64,000 bases of DNA from Distichodus sexfasciatus (lineage: Eukaryota; Chordata; Actinopteri; Characiformes; Distichodontidae), in assembly GCA_032718565.1 (NCBI GenBank), contig JAVGVS010000452.1, forward strand, positions 62,001 to 126,000. Direction: 5' to 3'. Below are positions 34,393 through 45,727 of this stretch, one piece after another (the stretch's first letter is position 1; the number at the start of each line of letters is the position of its first letter). The notes beneath the pieces were generated by a model. The model was not told the DNA's origin. It made no database searches and saw nothing but the letters and a program-made list of their open reading frames with translations. The position numbers and the translations under genes are program-made.

Positions 34393-35469
34393 CTGATCAT
34401 AAAGCTCTTCTTGTTGCATCCATGACCCTTAAATTGGTGTAAATCATGAAAAAATGAGAACCGGGCAAGTTTTCAATTTGTCTGAACACACCAAAATAGT
34501 TGAAGCATAACATTTGATTTAATTTGACTTATTTGACTTGCACTTTGCGGCAACGCTGATGCTGGCACGAGCTGTTAAATGATGCCAATCCAAGGCAACT
34601 AGCAAGTGTGGATCCTTTTAAATGCTCAGCACAAATAAATCTCTCACAGTTCGCATCATTACATACTTTTTCAGTAACATTTACAACCCATTCACCAGAA
34701 CTCTCTGCTAAAACCAGAAAACATGACCTCATTGCAGTGAATAAATAACCAGGCGACACACAACACCGATGTGCAGTCTCGATTTCCTTTCTGTCCCGAA
34801 GCTGCTCCAGAATCCTATGTTAAAACTACTCCAAGAAGCCCGCAGGTCAAAACAAATTTCACTCAGATACTACTTTTTACTTATTCAACGACGAATTCTG
34901 TTATTACCAACGGTTACCGCGTTCACCTTGAATTTTTAAAGGATGCCGATTCAAAGCTACATTTTCATAACCAATCAGGCGTAAAGGCGGAGTAACTCTG
35001 GTGTTGTTATGTAAGCTCCAGTGTAGTGTGTTGCTGCACCGAGTAATCCGCCTTCAGCAATTTTTGCTTTAACATCACGATTCAGCCCTGACATCATTTA
35101 CAGACAGTGTTACAGTAAAAAAAAAAAAGTCTATGATTTTACACACCATAAAGCGTAAATTACAGACAGAGAGAACAGAGAAAGGATGCAATGGCGCAAA
35201 CTCAAGTTCTTTTAAATGCAGACTGTGGGAAAAAATCATTACAAACCATAAAGTGCTTTGAGTAGCTCCTACTGGAATTTCTTGCACATACATGGTATAT
35301 AACGTTCCTGTCTGATCCTGGGGATTAAAATAATTCAATTCTAATGGGAACCATTAAATCCTAACGATCAATTACAGACGCTGTTAGATTTCTCAATGGT
35401 CTGTAATATAATTCAGAAGTGTGTTTACAGCAGAACAGCTTTGGCAATAACATGTCTGATAGTTTACGC
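34393..35469 (-). other. rapgefl1: rapgefl1 intron 1, unique
   Basis: No gene or clear repeat recognised. Confidence 0.45.
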
Positions 35470-35582
35470 AATATAGTGTGAGTGAGTGCGTGTCGTGTAT
35501 ATGTATAACGTTAGGCCAGGTTTATAACCATTTGTGCGACCCGATTGGCGGACACAACTGCGTCTGTGTGGTAAATCTCTGT

Positions 35583-35906
35583 GTGTTTGTTGTGGTTTTA
35601 GATATTTTGAAGACCTGGTGGGTGGACACAGCAGTGTGTGTTTGTGAACGAGGAGGTTTTTAGGTATGTGTTAGGACCTGATAGAAGGGTCTTGTGTGTG
35701 TGTGTGTGTGTTTACGAGCGAGCACCTGAACTGTTTTTTTATGTCTTTGTGAGAACCTGGGATGTGTGTGTGTGTGTGTTTGCAAACGAGGAGGTTTTTA
35801 GGTATTTGTTAGGACCTGATATGAGGTTGTATTTATGTGTGTGTTTATGAGCGAGTGCCTGCACTGGTATTTTATGTCTTTGTGAGGACCTGATAGGAGG
35901 ACAGGG

Positions 35907-36005
<99 letters not shown>

Positions 36006-36292
36006 TGAGTGAGCTCTTAAGACACGTTAAGAGCTCACTCACCTGATAAGAAGACACAACTGTGTGTATGTGGGTGTGTGTGTGTGTGTGTATGTGGGTG
36101 TGTGTGTGTGGGTGTGTGTGTGTGTGTGAGTGAGCTTTTAGACACGTTTTTTGAGGACCTGACAAGACACGACTCTGTATGTTGGATTGTGTGTGTGTGT
36201 TGTGTGTGTGTGTGTGTTTGTGAGTGAGCTGATAGAAGGACACGACTGTGTGTGTGTGTGTGTGTTTGTGAAGGAGCTGATAGAAGGACACG

Positions 36293-36341
<49 letters not shown>
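35583..36341 (+). repeat. Compound TG minisatellite abutting rapgefl1 exon 1
   Basis: At least eight units combine (TG)n with GTGAGTGAGC, TTTTAGACACG and GAGGACCTGATAGAAGGACA-like words. One array at 35908-36001 is a pure TG run of about 46 units. The array ends about 40 bp from the exon 1 donor, after which come seven GTA-type triplets. Confidence 0.92.
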
Positions 36342-36345
<4 letters not shown>

Positions 36346-36384
36346 TGGTAGTAGTAGTAGTAGTAGCAGCACTGAAGCCCTTAC

Positions 36385-36766
36385 CTGTGCAGTTGCTGTA
36401 TCGTTTGCCCGCCACGCTTTCCAGCAGCGCCAGCGCCAGGTTCTCCGGCGTGTCGGCGGTCAGCGGTGAGCAGCTGGTGTCCAGGCTGGCCTCGGAGCTC
36501 TGCTCGTCGCTGGACAAGGACGGGCTCCGGATGTCGGCGGTGGCCGAGGGCCAGCACGGCGCCTCCTCGCTCTCGGGGCTGAACACCTCCCGGGCTGAGC
36601 CGCTTTCGGGGGAAGTCTCCCGGAAAAACGGCACGACGCGGGACAGACTCGCCCTCCGCCGCGACGCGCCCGTCCCCGCCGCCTTGTCACCGAATCCGCC
36701 GGCGCGAGTCAGTGCGTTGGTCTGCTTCTTCAAAAACTTTTCGAGTGGCTTCATTCCGGCCGGCAT
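36385..36766 (-). CDS. rapgefl1: rapgefl1 coding exon 1 with start codon
   Basis: The first in-frame ATG after an upstream stop is at 36766 (AAAATGC context). A second ATG at 36754 starts MKPLEKFLKKQ, identical to the start of human RAPGEFL1 as recalled, and may be the true start. The exon is Ser/Pro/Ala-rich and low in predicted structure: RRRASLSRVVPFFRE, a DIRSPSLSSDEQSSE block, and LALALLESVAGKRYSNCT at the end. Human has matching QSVSRLLLPAFLRE and RSPSSYSSDE segments. The donor GTAAGG follows a G that starts the next codon (phase 1). The exon is GC-rich and CpG-rich, unlike the surrounding intron. Confidence 0.93.
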
Positions 36767-37540
36767 TTTGCTCTTAATACCGCAATAAGGCCTTGTGTTG
36801 ATCCCCAATTAGTAACGGATAAAAGAACAGGGAAGAGGAAAAGCAAAGAAAGAGAGTAAAAAAACCCGCGAGCGTTTACATTTTAGCCCGGTTTCCGAGC
36901 AAATCTCTATTGAGAAAAATCGTTAATAATCGCGCTGCGGTTGTGTCAAGAAAATGGAGCCATCACTGACGTGAATATATCCGACCCAATTTGAGAATCC
37001 GCAGTCTTAATAAAGAATAAATCGTAAAAAAAAAAAAAAAAAGCAATAAAAAAAATCCGCAGTCGTTCGGGTCGCGACGGAGAGACGAATTTTGGCGCTG
37101 GAGATAAAACGGACGCGCTGCGGCGCAGTAAAAAACGAGCTCAGTTTCAATGCTTAAAAACGTGCTGGAAATCCCACGCCGAATTGAGATGAGGAGGATA
37201 AACTGGTTTTACACCGCTCGGTCCGTCAGGATGCTGCTCCGCGGTGGGTTTTGGGCAGAACCGAGCTCCCGCATCGCTACATGTCCGTGTCTGCGTCCGG
37301 TTTAACGTGCGTCTGTCTGATCCGTCTTCGGGTTCTGTGGAGTCGAAGGACCCGAGCGCGGTGCTTTCTCCTGCCTACATACAGTATACACACCCAGTGG
37401 GGTGTGTGTGCGTGCGTGCGTATGTGTGAGAGTGTGTGTGTGTGCGAGAGTGTGTGTTGTCGGCTTCTCTCCTCCTCCTCCTCCTCCTCCTCCGCCCCCT
37501 CGCCTTCTCCTCCGCCCTCCTCTGCAGTTGAGCGTGTGGC
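36767..37540 (-). promoter_or_regulatory. rapgefl1: rapgefl1 5' region, CpG-rich with GGA repeats
   Basis: The sequence directly upstream of the start codon is rich in CG dinucleotides (for example 37060-37150 and 37200-37370), as expected for a CpG-island promoter and 5' UTR. A (CCT)n tract at 37468-37493 gives (GGA)n on the gene strand. I see no clear TATA box and cannot place the transcription start. Confidence 0.6.
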
Positions 37541-37715
37541 GGTGCGACTGCATAACACACTACCACAATTTAACCACAAGTGTGCATGGGACCTACACAC
37601 ACACACACATACACACACCGCTTTTTTAAACGCCCTTTGTGGTGGCACCTTCATGGTGCACAATCTTTTGCATTTGCATTTATTTAATTTATCAGATTAT
37701 CAGCAATTCATCAGG

Positions 37716-37910
37716 AGCAGTTGGTAGCTTAACAATTAGATCAGAAGGTCGCCAGTTTGAATCCCAGGCCAGTAAAGGTACCACCGGGGTACTCCTGAGC
37801 CAAGTACCCTCCTCAAGCACTGCTCCCCGGGTGCGGTCAAAAGCAGAGGTCCACAGTGTGTGCAGTGCTGTGTTCACAAGGACAAATAATCATTCACTTT
37901 CACAATCTGA
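37716..37910 (+). repeat. SINE-like repeat, family 2
   Basis: tRNA-like head TTGGTAGCTTAACAATTAGA, B-box-like AGTTTGAATCCC, then AAAGGTACCACCGGGGTACT and GTGTTCACAAGGACAAATAA. Confidence 0.8.
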
Positions 37911-38014
37911 TCAATAGAGACCTTTATCATCAGGATACACTCTGATCAGCTTCCAACACTGGACGTGAAAGAAAACTGCAGTGTAAATATATGCAAATAC
38001 GTATAAACCGATCT

Positions 38015-38180
38015 GACACTTTGTAACCACTGACAGGTGAATTGCATCAATTAATTCATTGCGATCTCAGGAGTTTAAATATATGCAGCAAATGAACATT
38101 TTGTAATGGAATCAAGATGTAAGTGACTTTCACAAGGGGCAAATTGTGATGGCTAGATGACTGGCTCAGAGCATCTATTT
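38015..38180 (+). pseudogene. Tc1/mariner transposase N-terminal remnant
   Basis: Codons near 38123-38177 read SDFHKGQIVMAR, a stop, then LAQSI, matching the fish Tc1-like N-terminus (DFDKGQIVMARRLGQSIS). Upstream sequence resembles the non-coding leader of such elements. The catalytic part is absent. Confidence 0.7.
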
Positions 38181-38516
38181 ACGTGACTGTCAACTGAACA
38201 TTGTTGTGATGTGGACATTAAAAAATCTGCAGTGACACAGCTGTGTGTTTACTTTTTTACTTTTCCAATGCGTGCTGCCATCTTAATTTCACTGTGGTGT
38301 TTAAAATGGCTTCAGCACACTAATAACAGCTGGTCAGTTGGGGGCATATGTTCAGAAACTGAGCAGATTTGATGGATTATTGTGTTACAGTGTGTGACTG
38401 ATCACCTAAAATATACACTTTAGTGGGCACTGATTGTCAAGGGTGGGATTTGTTTATAAAGAAAAATGACCAGACAGCGTCTGTGCATTTGCATATATTT
38501 TACATAGTAGTTTGTT
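38181..38516. other. Intergenic, nothing recognised
   Basis: No gene found; it may be further decayed transposon sequence after the Tc1 remnant. Confidence 0.4.
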
Positions 38517-38738
38517 TTAACTTCCAGGGATGGGCACGGCCAGAGCTGACCGTCTGACTAGTGTCCCTTGTTTTTACATTCTTCTTTTTGACTTTGTTTA
38601 TTTGTTTTTTCTGGCATGACTTCACAGCTGGAAAACATGGCCGGGCTTTCACAAGAAACTTCCCCTTTAGATTACAATCCTTTGGAGTCTAGCGTAACCT
38701 TCACATAACATTCTTCCAAATAGATAGTATTAGGAATG
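38517..38738. repeat. Local duplication, full unit X-Y
   Basis: The first part (38517-38611, from ACTTCCAGGGATGGGCACGG) recurs at 38829-38922. The second part (38616-38738, from ATGACTTCACAGCTGGAAAA) recurs at 40899-41019. Both matches are nearly identical. Confidence 0.85.
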
Positions 38739-38828
38739 TACATCACACGTTTCATCATAATACGATATTACATTGATTCGACGCAAGCTGATATCACAGT
38801 CTATGATACGATTTCAATTTCGTTAAAT

Positions 38829-38922
38829 TAACTTCCAGGGATGGGCAGGGCCAGAGATGACCGTCTGACTAGTGTCCCTTGTTTTTACATTCTTCTTTTT
38901 GACTTTGTTTATTTGTTTTTTC
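38829..38922. repeat. Local duplication, part X only
   Basis: Nearly identical to 38517-38611, differing mainly at GGGCAGGGCCAGAGATGACC. Confidence 0.85.
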
Positions 38923-39248
38923 TTCTAGTCTAGTCTTTGAAACAGAAACTCTTCGGTGCAATAAGATGCACGCAGTATCGTCTTTAAACCTGGTTTGGTT
39001 TAGAGGTCATTCAATTGGCAGACATGAAAAGGACCAGCACTGGCATGAACGGCATATGTTATACAGTTTCGTGCATGATGCCACTAATTGATTACCTGAA
39101 GTAATTACGAGAGGCTTGGGAACGAACACAAGTCTCAAGGCATGACTAAACATTTGGTTGCCTGACTGTGAGATAACCTCAAGTAACCTGAGAACTGGTG
39201 TTAGGTTGCCTCTGCAGTTTGGCTCTTTATTAGCACTTGGTTTTTCTG

Positions 39249-39989
39249 TAGGGATGCATGAAAAGGAATTATTGGCTGATGCCTTTATCTGTTATTTTCA
39301 TTCATACAACAGCTAATACTGGTACCGATAAATGAGAAAGTCAGAGTTGAGCGCATAAAGACAAGATATTTTGCTCGCACTTAGAATTTTGGCACAAAAA
39401 TAGAGCCATAACTCTGACATTTCAGGCGAGCACGAAAGCATGGAGCGAGGACAGAGCATAAGTAGTGCACAACATTTTTTTAAAAAGTCACATCCCGCCC
39501 TATGTAGTGTACCAAGTCAAATAGGCCGCGTGTGACACTCCATGTGCCCTACCTAGTGCGTACAGAGCCATTAAGCTTCAACCCTGGCTATTTCCTGAGA
39601 TGCATACTACTGCATAGAAAAGTATGATAAGAGCGCCTTACCTACCATACTATTAAGTGCAGCAGTACGCAGCTCGGGAGCTGGCCCATGTGCAAGCTCA
39701 CATTCACTGTGCGAGGCAAACAAGCAGTTTAGTTAGTTTAGCACGTAAAGACAAGAGATTTTGCTCATTAACAATCAACTGCGTGCTTAGAATTTTGCCA
39801 CAAAATAATGACATACATTTTAAGACAGAAGATATGGGCTGTATAAAATCCAAACTTGGACTTTGGACATACCTGGCATAAGCACTAATATTGGGGCATT
39901 ATCATGGAAATGTAAGCCGGTAACTTAAAAAAAGAAGAAGCAATTATCAGTTGATTCCGATACGATTCTGATATTATCGTGCATCCCTA
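39249..39989. mobile_element. hAT-like element with 7/8 target duplication
   Basis: Begins TAGGGATGCATGAAAAGG and ends GATATTATCGTGCATCCCTA. Flanks are TTTTTCTG (39241-39248) and GTTTTCTG (39990-39997). The interior holds two variants of CACGTAAAGACAAGATATTT (about 39352 and 39740) and an inverted TAGTATGGTAGGTAA block near 39640. 741 bp, no transposase frame. Confidence 0.8.
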
Positions 39990-39997
39990 GTTTTCTG

Positions 39998-40898
39998 AAA
40001 CAGAGCTTATGAGTTTTCTTAACTCATTTACATATGTTTTATGGTACAGCGCTAAACTGATCACAGAAATTATTTAAGTGCTAACATTTATGTGACTGTG
40101 TGGGTTGGAATGCAAAATGTCATTTGCAGAACTGTCAAATGTGTTATCCATCAGAAAGCTTTCCATTCATGTTTTCCAGATGAGAAATGCAATCAAACAT
40201 AGAAATCAAACTTCGGAAGCATGTGATTATCATAAATCTCAAGTTAACATGTGTTGTAACTAATCTTGTCTTGTGAAACTGTTTTACAAAAAAGAATAAT
40301 TTAAAAGTCTAAAAAGATATATCAGAATATCAGAATCTGAGTGAAAATTATGTGACTTTAAGAGGCCAATGAAATGCCTATGAAAAGACGCATTAAGCAG
40401 ATGTAATACATTTCACAGAGCAAGCTGTAGATGCTTATCATGTCATTGCATTACATCAACATCCATTATTTTTGTCTTCATGCTCACGGCAAGACGGTCA
40501 TCAAGACGGTCAACTTCCCACTTGGGAAATTTCAATGATTCTAACACCTCAGCAATGACTTTTACATGCCAAAACCATAGAGAGGCGTTATGTTACCTAT
40601 TTGGGCTCGTATGAATTCCCCAATGGCAACATGGAAACAATTTCCGACAGTGAAACCGTGACGCAGGAAGGTGTTGCATGGTGTCGCGACCCTGCGGTCG
40701 AGCGCAGGTCAGACTGCTAAAATAAGACACTGCAGTTACATTTCCTTCATACACCCAACCACAAACACAGACACCCGCCATCACTGTCACTCTCTCTCCA
40801 CCCATGTGATTCACTTCTTCATTCCGATCATTTGTTCCATTTTGCTAGACATCCTTTTTTGGGAACACGATATCAGCATCGCAAATTTCATAAGATAT
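39998..40898. other. Intergenic, mostly unique
   Basis: Contains a 72-bp segment (40060-40131) repeated identically at 44047-44118. No gene is recognised. Confidence 0.5.
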
Positions 40899-41019
40899 AT
40901 GACTTCAGAGCTGGAAAACATGGCCGGGCTTTCACAAGAAACTTCCCCTTTAGATTACAATCCTCTGAGTCTAGCGTAACCTTCACATAACATTCTTCCA
41001 AATAGATAGTATTAGGAAT
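40899..41019. repeat. Local duplication, part Y only
   Basis: Nearly identical to 38616-38738; the one visible change is CCTCTGAG against CCTTTGGAG. Confidence 0.85.
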
Positions 41020-41242
41020 ATCATATGCTGATTTGACGTAATTCCTGCTTGCTTGGCGAGGAACCTTGCAATACGCAGGATGCCTGATCAATGTTTTCAT
41101 TTTGGATCAATTCTATGGGCTCATTTATTACAGAATCAATGTACTGATGTATTGTTACAACCCTGGTTGTGATCGCTTGCAGCAGGGCGACATGGGTTGC
41201 TGCCATTAGAAGTGTAGGTGGGACCAACAGGAGGTACCATAC

Positions 41243-41450
41243 TAAGTGAAGAAGTATCTCATTGTGAACACACCACAGTACAGCACACCATAACGAAGCC
41301 TGACCTCTGCACAGCTTCTGGAGAGCAGTGCTGGGGGACGGTACCTCGGTCATGAGCATCTCTGTGGTACTTTTACTGGGCTGGGATTCGAACTGTCAAC
41401 CCTCCAGTCACAGGGGCAACTCCATAACCGTTACACTACCAACTTCCCCT
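41243..41450 (-). repeat. SINE-like repeat, family 2
   Basis: Runs from CTCATTGTGAACACACCACA through GGGGACGGTACCTCGGTCAT to GCTGGGATTCGAACTGTCAA (inverted B box) and ACCGTTACACTACCAAC. Confidence 0.8.
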
Positions 41451-41597
41451 GCCCCTCCTGTGGTCTGTGTGGATCCCTGGTCACTGGGCCTTATTTACCA
41501 ACCGTTCTTAAGAAGAAGTCTTTTCTTAAAACCCACTGACGCAGTTTTTACAAAGATTCCTACATCCACCAATGTTTTCTTCTTTGACGTTTCTTCT

Positions 41598-42474
41598 TAG
41601 GCCCTATCCACACGGGCGTTTCAAATCTTGGATAAATGAACACACTCTGAACGCCCCACGCGTTTTTGCCGTGTTTTGTGGATGCGCCTGATTGACTTCA
41701 GTGTTTAACGCCAAGCTGCAGCCCAGGTTATAATTTCATGTGTTTACCTGTGGGGGCAGTAATCAGGCTGTCCAAAGTGTTTACTTGTGTGCCGATATAA
41801 AAATATGTGACCCGATCTGCCGTAATGAGTCAGAAGTCGGCCTTCTATTTATTTAGATACAGGCCGATTATGTTGACAAGCATCAAAAATATCGATTTTT
41901 CTTTCTTGGTCTTATATAAAAGAAAAGGTCTTCAAAATTAATCTGGTCTCCAAAAAAGAAAAATCGCTATTTTTGTGATGTTTTTCAACATAATCGGCCC
42001 GTATCTAAATAAATAGAACGCCGACTTCCGACTCATTACGGCAGATCGGGTCACATATATATTTAAAAAAAAAGAGGAAATAAAAAAAGTTCTGTGGCAC
42101 ATGAAGGACAGTCTTTGTGCTGCACCGTTGGTTTTACATCACCCACTGAAGCGCATAATAGAAATATTAAAGTAACTTAGCAGAATCATGGGATACATTC
42201 GATCCTCCAGAACGTCAACCAAACGCCATGTAAACGCAATAGCGACGTTTTCTTTGCGTTGGACGGATTTCGCCAGAAATTGGTGCCAGGAAACGTTGCA
42301 TGCAGCATTTATTTGGCGCAATCCGAACACACAGCCAAACAAACGCATGTCACAAACGCCCAAGTGGACGCTCTGATTCACTCCCATGAACAGAAAAACG
42401 GTCAGCCTTTAGTCCACGCTCACTTGACGCCACGAACGCCAGAAAAACACCTGATATTGACGTCCACGTGGACT
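41598..42474. mobile_element. Terminal-repeat element hosting a fold-back insertion
   Basis: The left end TAGGCCCTATCCACACGGGC and the right end GACGTCCACGTGGACTA are imperfectly inverted. Both halves carry many AACGCC and GCGTTT words. The fold-back element lies inside it at 41806-42055. Confidence 0.5.
41806..42055. mobile_element. TGTGACCC family B fold-back element, intact
   Basis: A 250-bp near-perfect palindrome. The left arm starts TGTGACCCGATCTGCCGTAA and the right arm ends TTACGGCAGATCGGGTCACA. Arms match over about 110 bp through CCGATTATGTTG to a short loop. TA lies on both flanks (41804-41805 and 42056-42057), consistent with a TA target duplication. Non-coding. Confidence 0.9.
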
Positions 42475-42731
42475 AGAGCACTCCCATAAAAATGTAATTA
42501 CGTGTGTTGGTGCAAACATTTGTTTAACCTTCTCCTCAGCTCTACAGATCTCTATAGAATTTTATCAGGAACATTCTTAAGAACAAATGAAAGAGAAAAC
42601 GTAAGAAGACAGAGATGAAACCTTGATAGGCTCCGGTCCTCGCGGCCCTGATAGGGATTAATCGTTTCGCAAAATCACCACAAAGTCTTTTGCTTTTGGT
42701 CCAGATTGGATTTTTTCAGTAAGGTTTATCA

Positions 42732-43142
42732 TAGGGGTCGACCTATATGTTTTTTCCAGGGCCAACAAGATACCGATTCAGGGAGACCAAAAACCGATAT
42801 TTTGAACCAATTTATGACTGCAGTAAAAATAAAAAAATAGGTTTCAATGTGTAGACTAAAAAAGACTCAAAACTTTAACGTCTTTTGGCATGTCTGATTC
42901 TGAGAACTTTTCATAATGTTCCTAACCCCAAAAGTGCAGCTTGTGTGTCAGAATGCCAAACTTTTAGTGCCTTCAGAATCTAGTTTTGAAAGGCTAACTT
43001 CATGATGTTTAACTAATCAGAGAGGGGCAGCTGCATCAGTGGTGCAGTTTTAAATTTTTTTTATCAACATATTGATTTTTTTTAATGACTGATACCGTTA
43101 ACCATGAAATAACCGACCAGTCTGAGAATTGGTCGATCCCTA
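42732..43142. mobile_element. hAT-like element (TAGGGGTCGACC type)
   Basis: The left end is TAGGGGTCGACCTATATG and the right end is AATTGGTCGATCCCTA. Flanks GTTTATCA and GTTTACGG match in the first five bases. No coding frame. Confidence 0.7.
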
Positions 43143-44046
43143 GTTTACGGTGTTATAAAAGAGGCTGTGTTAGACATCTAATGCACTTCACACTGTGGCC
43201 TGTAGCAAAAACCTAATAGCACTAACCTCCTTTGGCCTTTTCACTTCAGTAAGAAAAGCAGTTTTAGTTCCGTGGGACTAAAGTAATAACTGCTTCACAT
43301 CAAAGCTTTTGTGCCTCCCTAACATTTTGGACGATTCTCAGTTATGCTCTTTCTTGGCATGAAATTCTATTTGAGCTCAGTTTCAGTCAGAATTTCAGGA
43401 TGACTTCTTTTGCAGGAGTGCCACTTCACATGCTGCGTGCCCTATGGACCACGGGAACCCTGCGATGTGTTATTCAGTGCATTTTCCAAAGCGCTTGACA
43501 CTAAAGGGAATTCCTTCTGCTGAGAAGATTCGCTGCATTAAAAACTGCACACAACCACATTAAGAGAATTTCAAAACAGTATGTTACCAAAGGCACTGTT
43601 TTGGCATAATATTTATGATGATGGTACGTGGTCTGAGGCACCGACGTTGTCATGAATCACACAGTCATCACCACAGTCACTTAGAATTACCCTTTACACC
43701 ATACCCCAGTGACATTATATCCTAAACCACCCCGGCAACTCCAGTGATATTTGTGTGTGTGTGTATGTGTGTGTGTTTGTGTTGGGGTTCAGTTTGTCAG
43801 ATTATAAAAGGTACATGTAGAAATCAGAGTCTGGCAAAGTTCAACAGCAGAAAAGTCTGAGCGCAAGAGCACAAGGCTTGCGTTGAACCGATTATGACCC
43901 AAAAGATTGAAAAAGGAAAAGCGCTTTTATAGAACAGTTCCAGCATTTATTTAAAAGCTTAAAAGTCCAAAAATGTCTGAGGTTAGGATTAGAGTTAGGT
44001 GTAGTATTATTTAGACTCAAATTCCGTGTTTGTGTATGTGTGTCAT
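43143..44046. other. Intergenic, unique
   Basis: A short TG tract lies near 43752-43783. No gene is recognised. Confidence 0.45.
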
Positions 44047-44130
44047 ATCACAGAAATTATTTAAGTGCTAACATTTATGTGACTGTGTGGGTTGGAATGC
44101 AAAATGTCATTTGCAGAATTTAGCATTTAG

Positions 44131-44637
44131 GATTACAACTAGTTTTAGGATTATTTAAAGTGCTGGGCATTAAGTTTAGTTTTAGGTGTATTAAAGTAAG
44201 TACTAATAGTTAAGTCTAGTTTTATGATGATTTAATGTAAGTCTTAAGTTTAAGTCTTTTTTAAATTATTAACAGTAATTATTTATGGTAAAGTCTGGTT
44301 TTAAGATTATATAAAGTACTGCTCATTACATATAGTTTGACAAGCATTTAAGCAAGCACTAATAGTTAAGTCTAGTTTTATGATGATTTAAAGTAAGTAT
44401 TAAGGTTAAGTCTAGTTTTTGGATTATTTACAGAAAGTACTTATGGTAAAGGCTGGTTTTAGGATTATTTAAAGTACTGGGCGTTAAGTTTAGTTTAAGG
44501 AGTATTAAAGTAAGTACCAAAGGTTAAGTCTAGTTTTATGATGATTTAAAGTAAGTAGTTAAGATTAAGTCTAGTTTTTAGATTATTTGGAGAAAATTCT
44601 TATCATAAAGCTTGGTTTTAGGATTATTGTTGATAAG
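44131..44637. repeat. Higher-order minisatellite, 158-bp period of four 40-bp monomers
   Basis: Four related monomers, each like TAAGTCTAGTTTTATGATGA followed by TTTAAAGTAAGTATTAAGGT, follow in fixed order. The monomer starting TAAAG.CTGGTTTTA recurs at 44289, 44447 and 44606, giving periods of 158 and 159 bp. About 3.2 copies. Confidence 0.9.
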
Positions 44638-44720
44638 GAATTAAATGATCTTCTTTTGGCTGCTCCCATAAGGCCTCGACACAGCAGATCATGGCTGTCC
44701 ACATAGTGATTTGGCAAAAG

Positions 44721-44869
44721 TTTGCTCTCTTTTGTAAATGTGCATAAGCTGTGCTCTAAGTATTTATTTAATTTGATTAATTTTTATCTGAATTAGCGTC
44801 CCAGCCCAGGGTTCCTCTTCTAATAGCCGGTGTTCCGTTATCACCCTGTGTCACGAAAGCTAATCTCTG
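44721..44869 (+). repeat. Inverted-repeat arm 1
   Basis: From TTTGCTCTCTTTTGTAAATG to GTCACGAAAGCTAATCTCTG. The reverse complement occurs at 48420-48574 with few differences. Confidence 0.85.
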
Positions 44870-45727
44870 ACGTAACCCAGGCCTTGGGACCAGTACTAAG
44901 AAACAAACTTGACTTGTGCATCCCCACAGGGTGATAGAATATAATTATACTCAAAATACTACATAAGAAATTGATATTCCTGTCACTTCTATCACTTACT
45001 TAGATCCGGCACTCCGGTTTGATCCCGACCTCAGTCCCGGCTACGTCTCTGTGATGTTAATCTGGGCCAATTGCAGTATTGAGGCTGACTGTCAAAATAA
45101 ACTAGTGCGCAAACATGCTGTTTACCAACAAGCCACAGGGTCGGGTCAGAAACACAGGGTTTTCACGGCTACAGCGGAGAGAGGGCCGCATCGCTGCTCC
45201 GGCTGGGGCGAGGGGAGAGGGACGAATGTGAATCACTCGTTCCATTTTGAGGCTGTTGGTGCGGACTGAAAAAGAAAGGCCTTCACACATCAGTGAGCCG
45301 TTGTCTCTGCAATTGCGTAACCTTATCCTTGGCGGTATAGAATGTGACTGCGGATGACGTGTGTGAACAGCTAAGGACAATCCCACTCTACACACACACA
45401 CTCTCACACACACCCACACACACACACACAGATGACCCAAGAGCATAACACACTGGCCCTTGGGTGACAGGACCTTGGTGTGTATCTGTAATGACTCATA
45501 GGTAAATCCAGCCCAAAATCACCCCCACCCCCCATCCTTCCTGTCACAACAGCATATTTATACATCCGGCCCCCAACACTCCCCAACCACAAAAATACAA
45601 ACAAGTGTACACACTCTCATACACTGTTGGCAAAGCTGCCACATCCTAATAGCCACACAGTGCCCCACTGTGTCGGCTATGCTGCGAGTAAAAAAAATGC
45701 CGTAAGTTTTACATTTATGGCAATTGA
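44870..45727. other. Intergenic, mostly unique
   Basis: A short CA tract lies at 45390-45432. No gene is recognised. Confidence 0.45.

Noticed and set aside
35872..36372. Long His-Thr repeat frame continuing from rapgefl1 exon 1
   Set aside because: It is the TG minisatellite of intron 1. A good GTAAGG donor at 36384 ends the exon before it.
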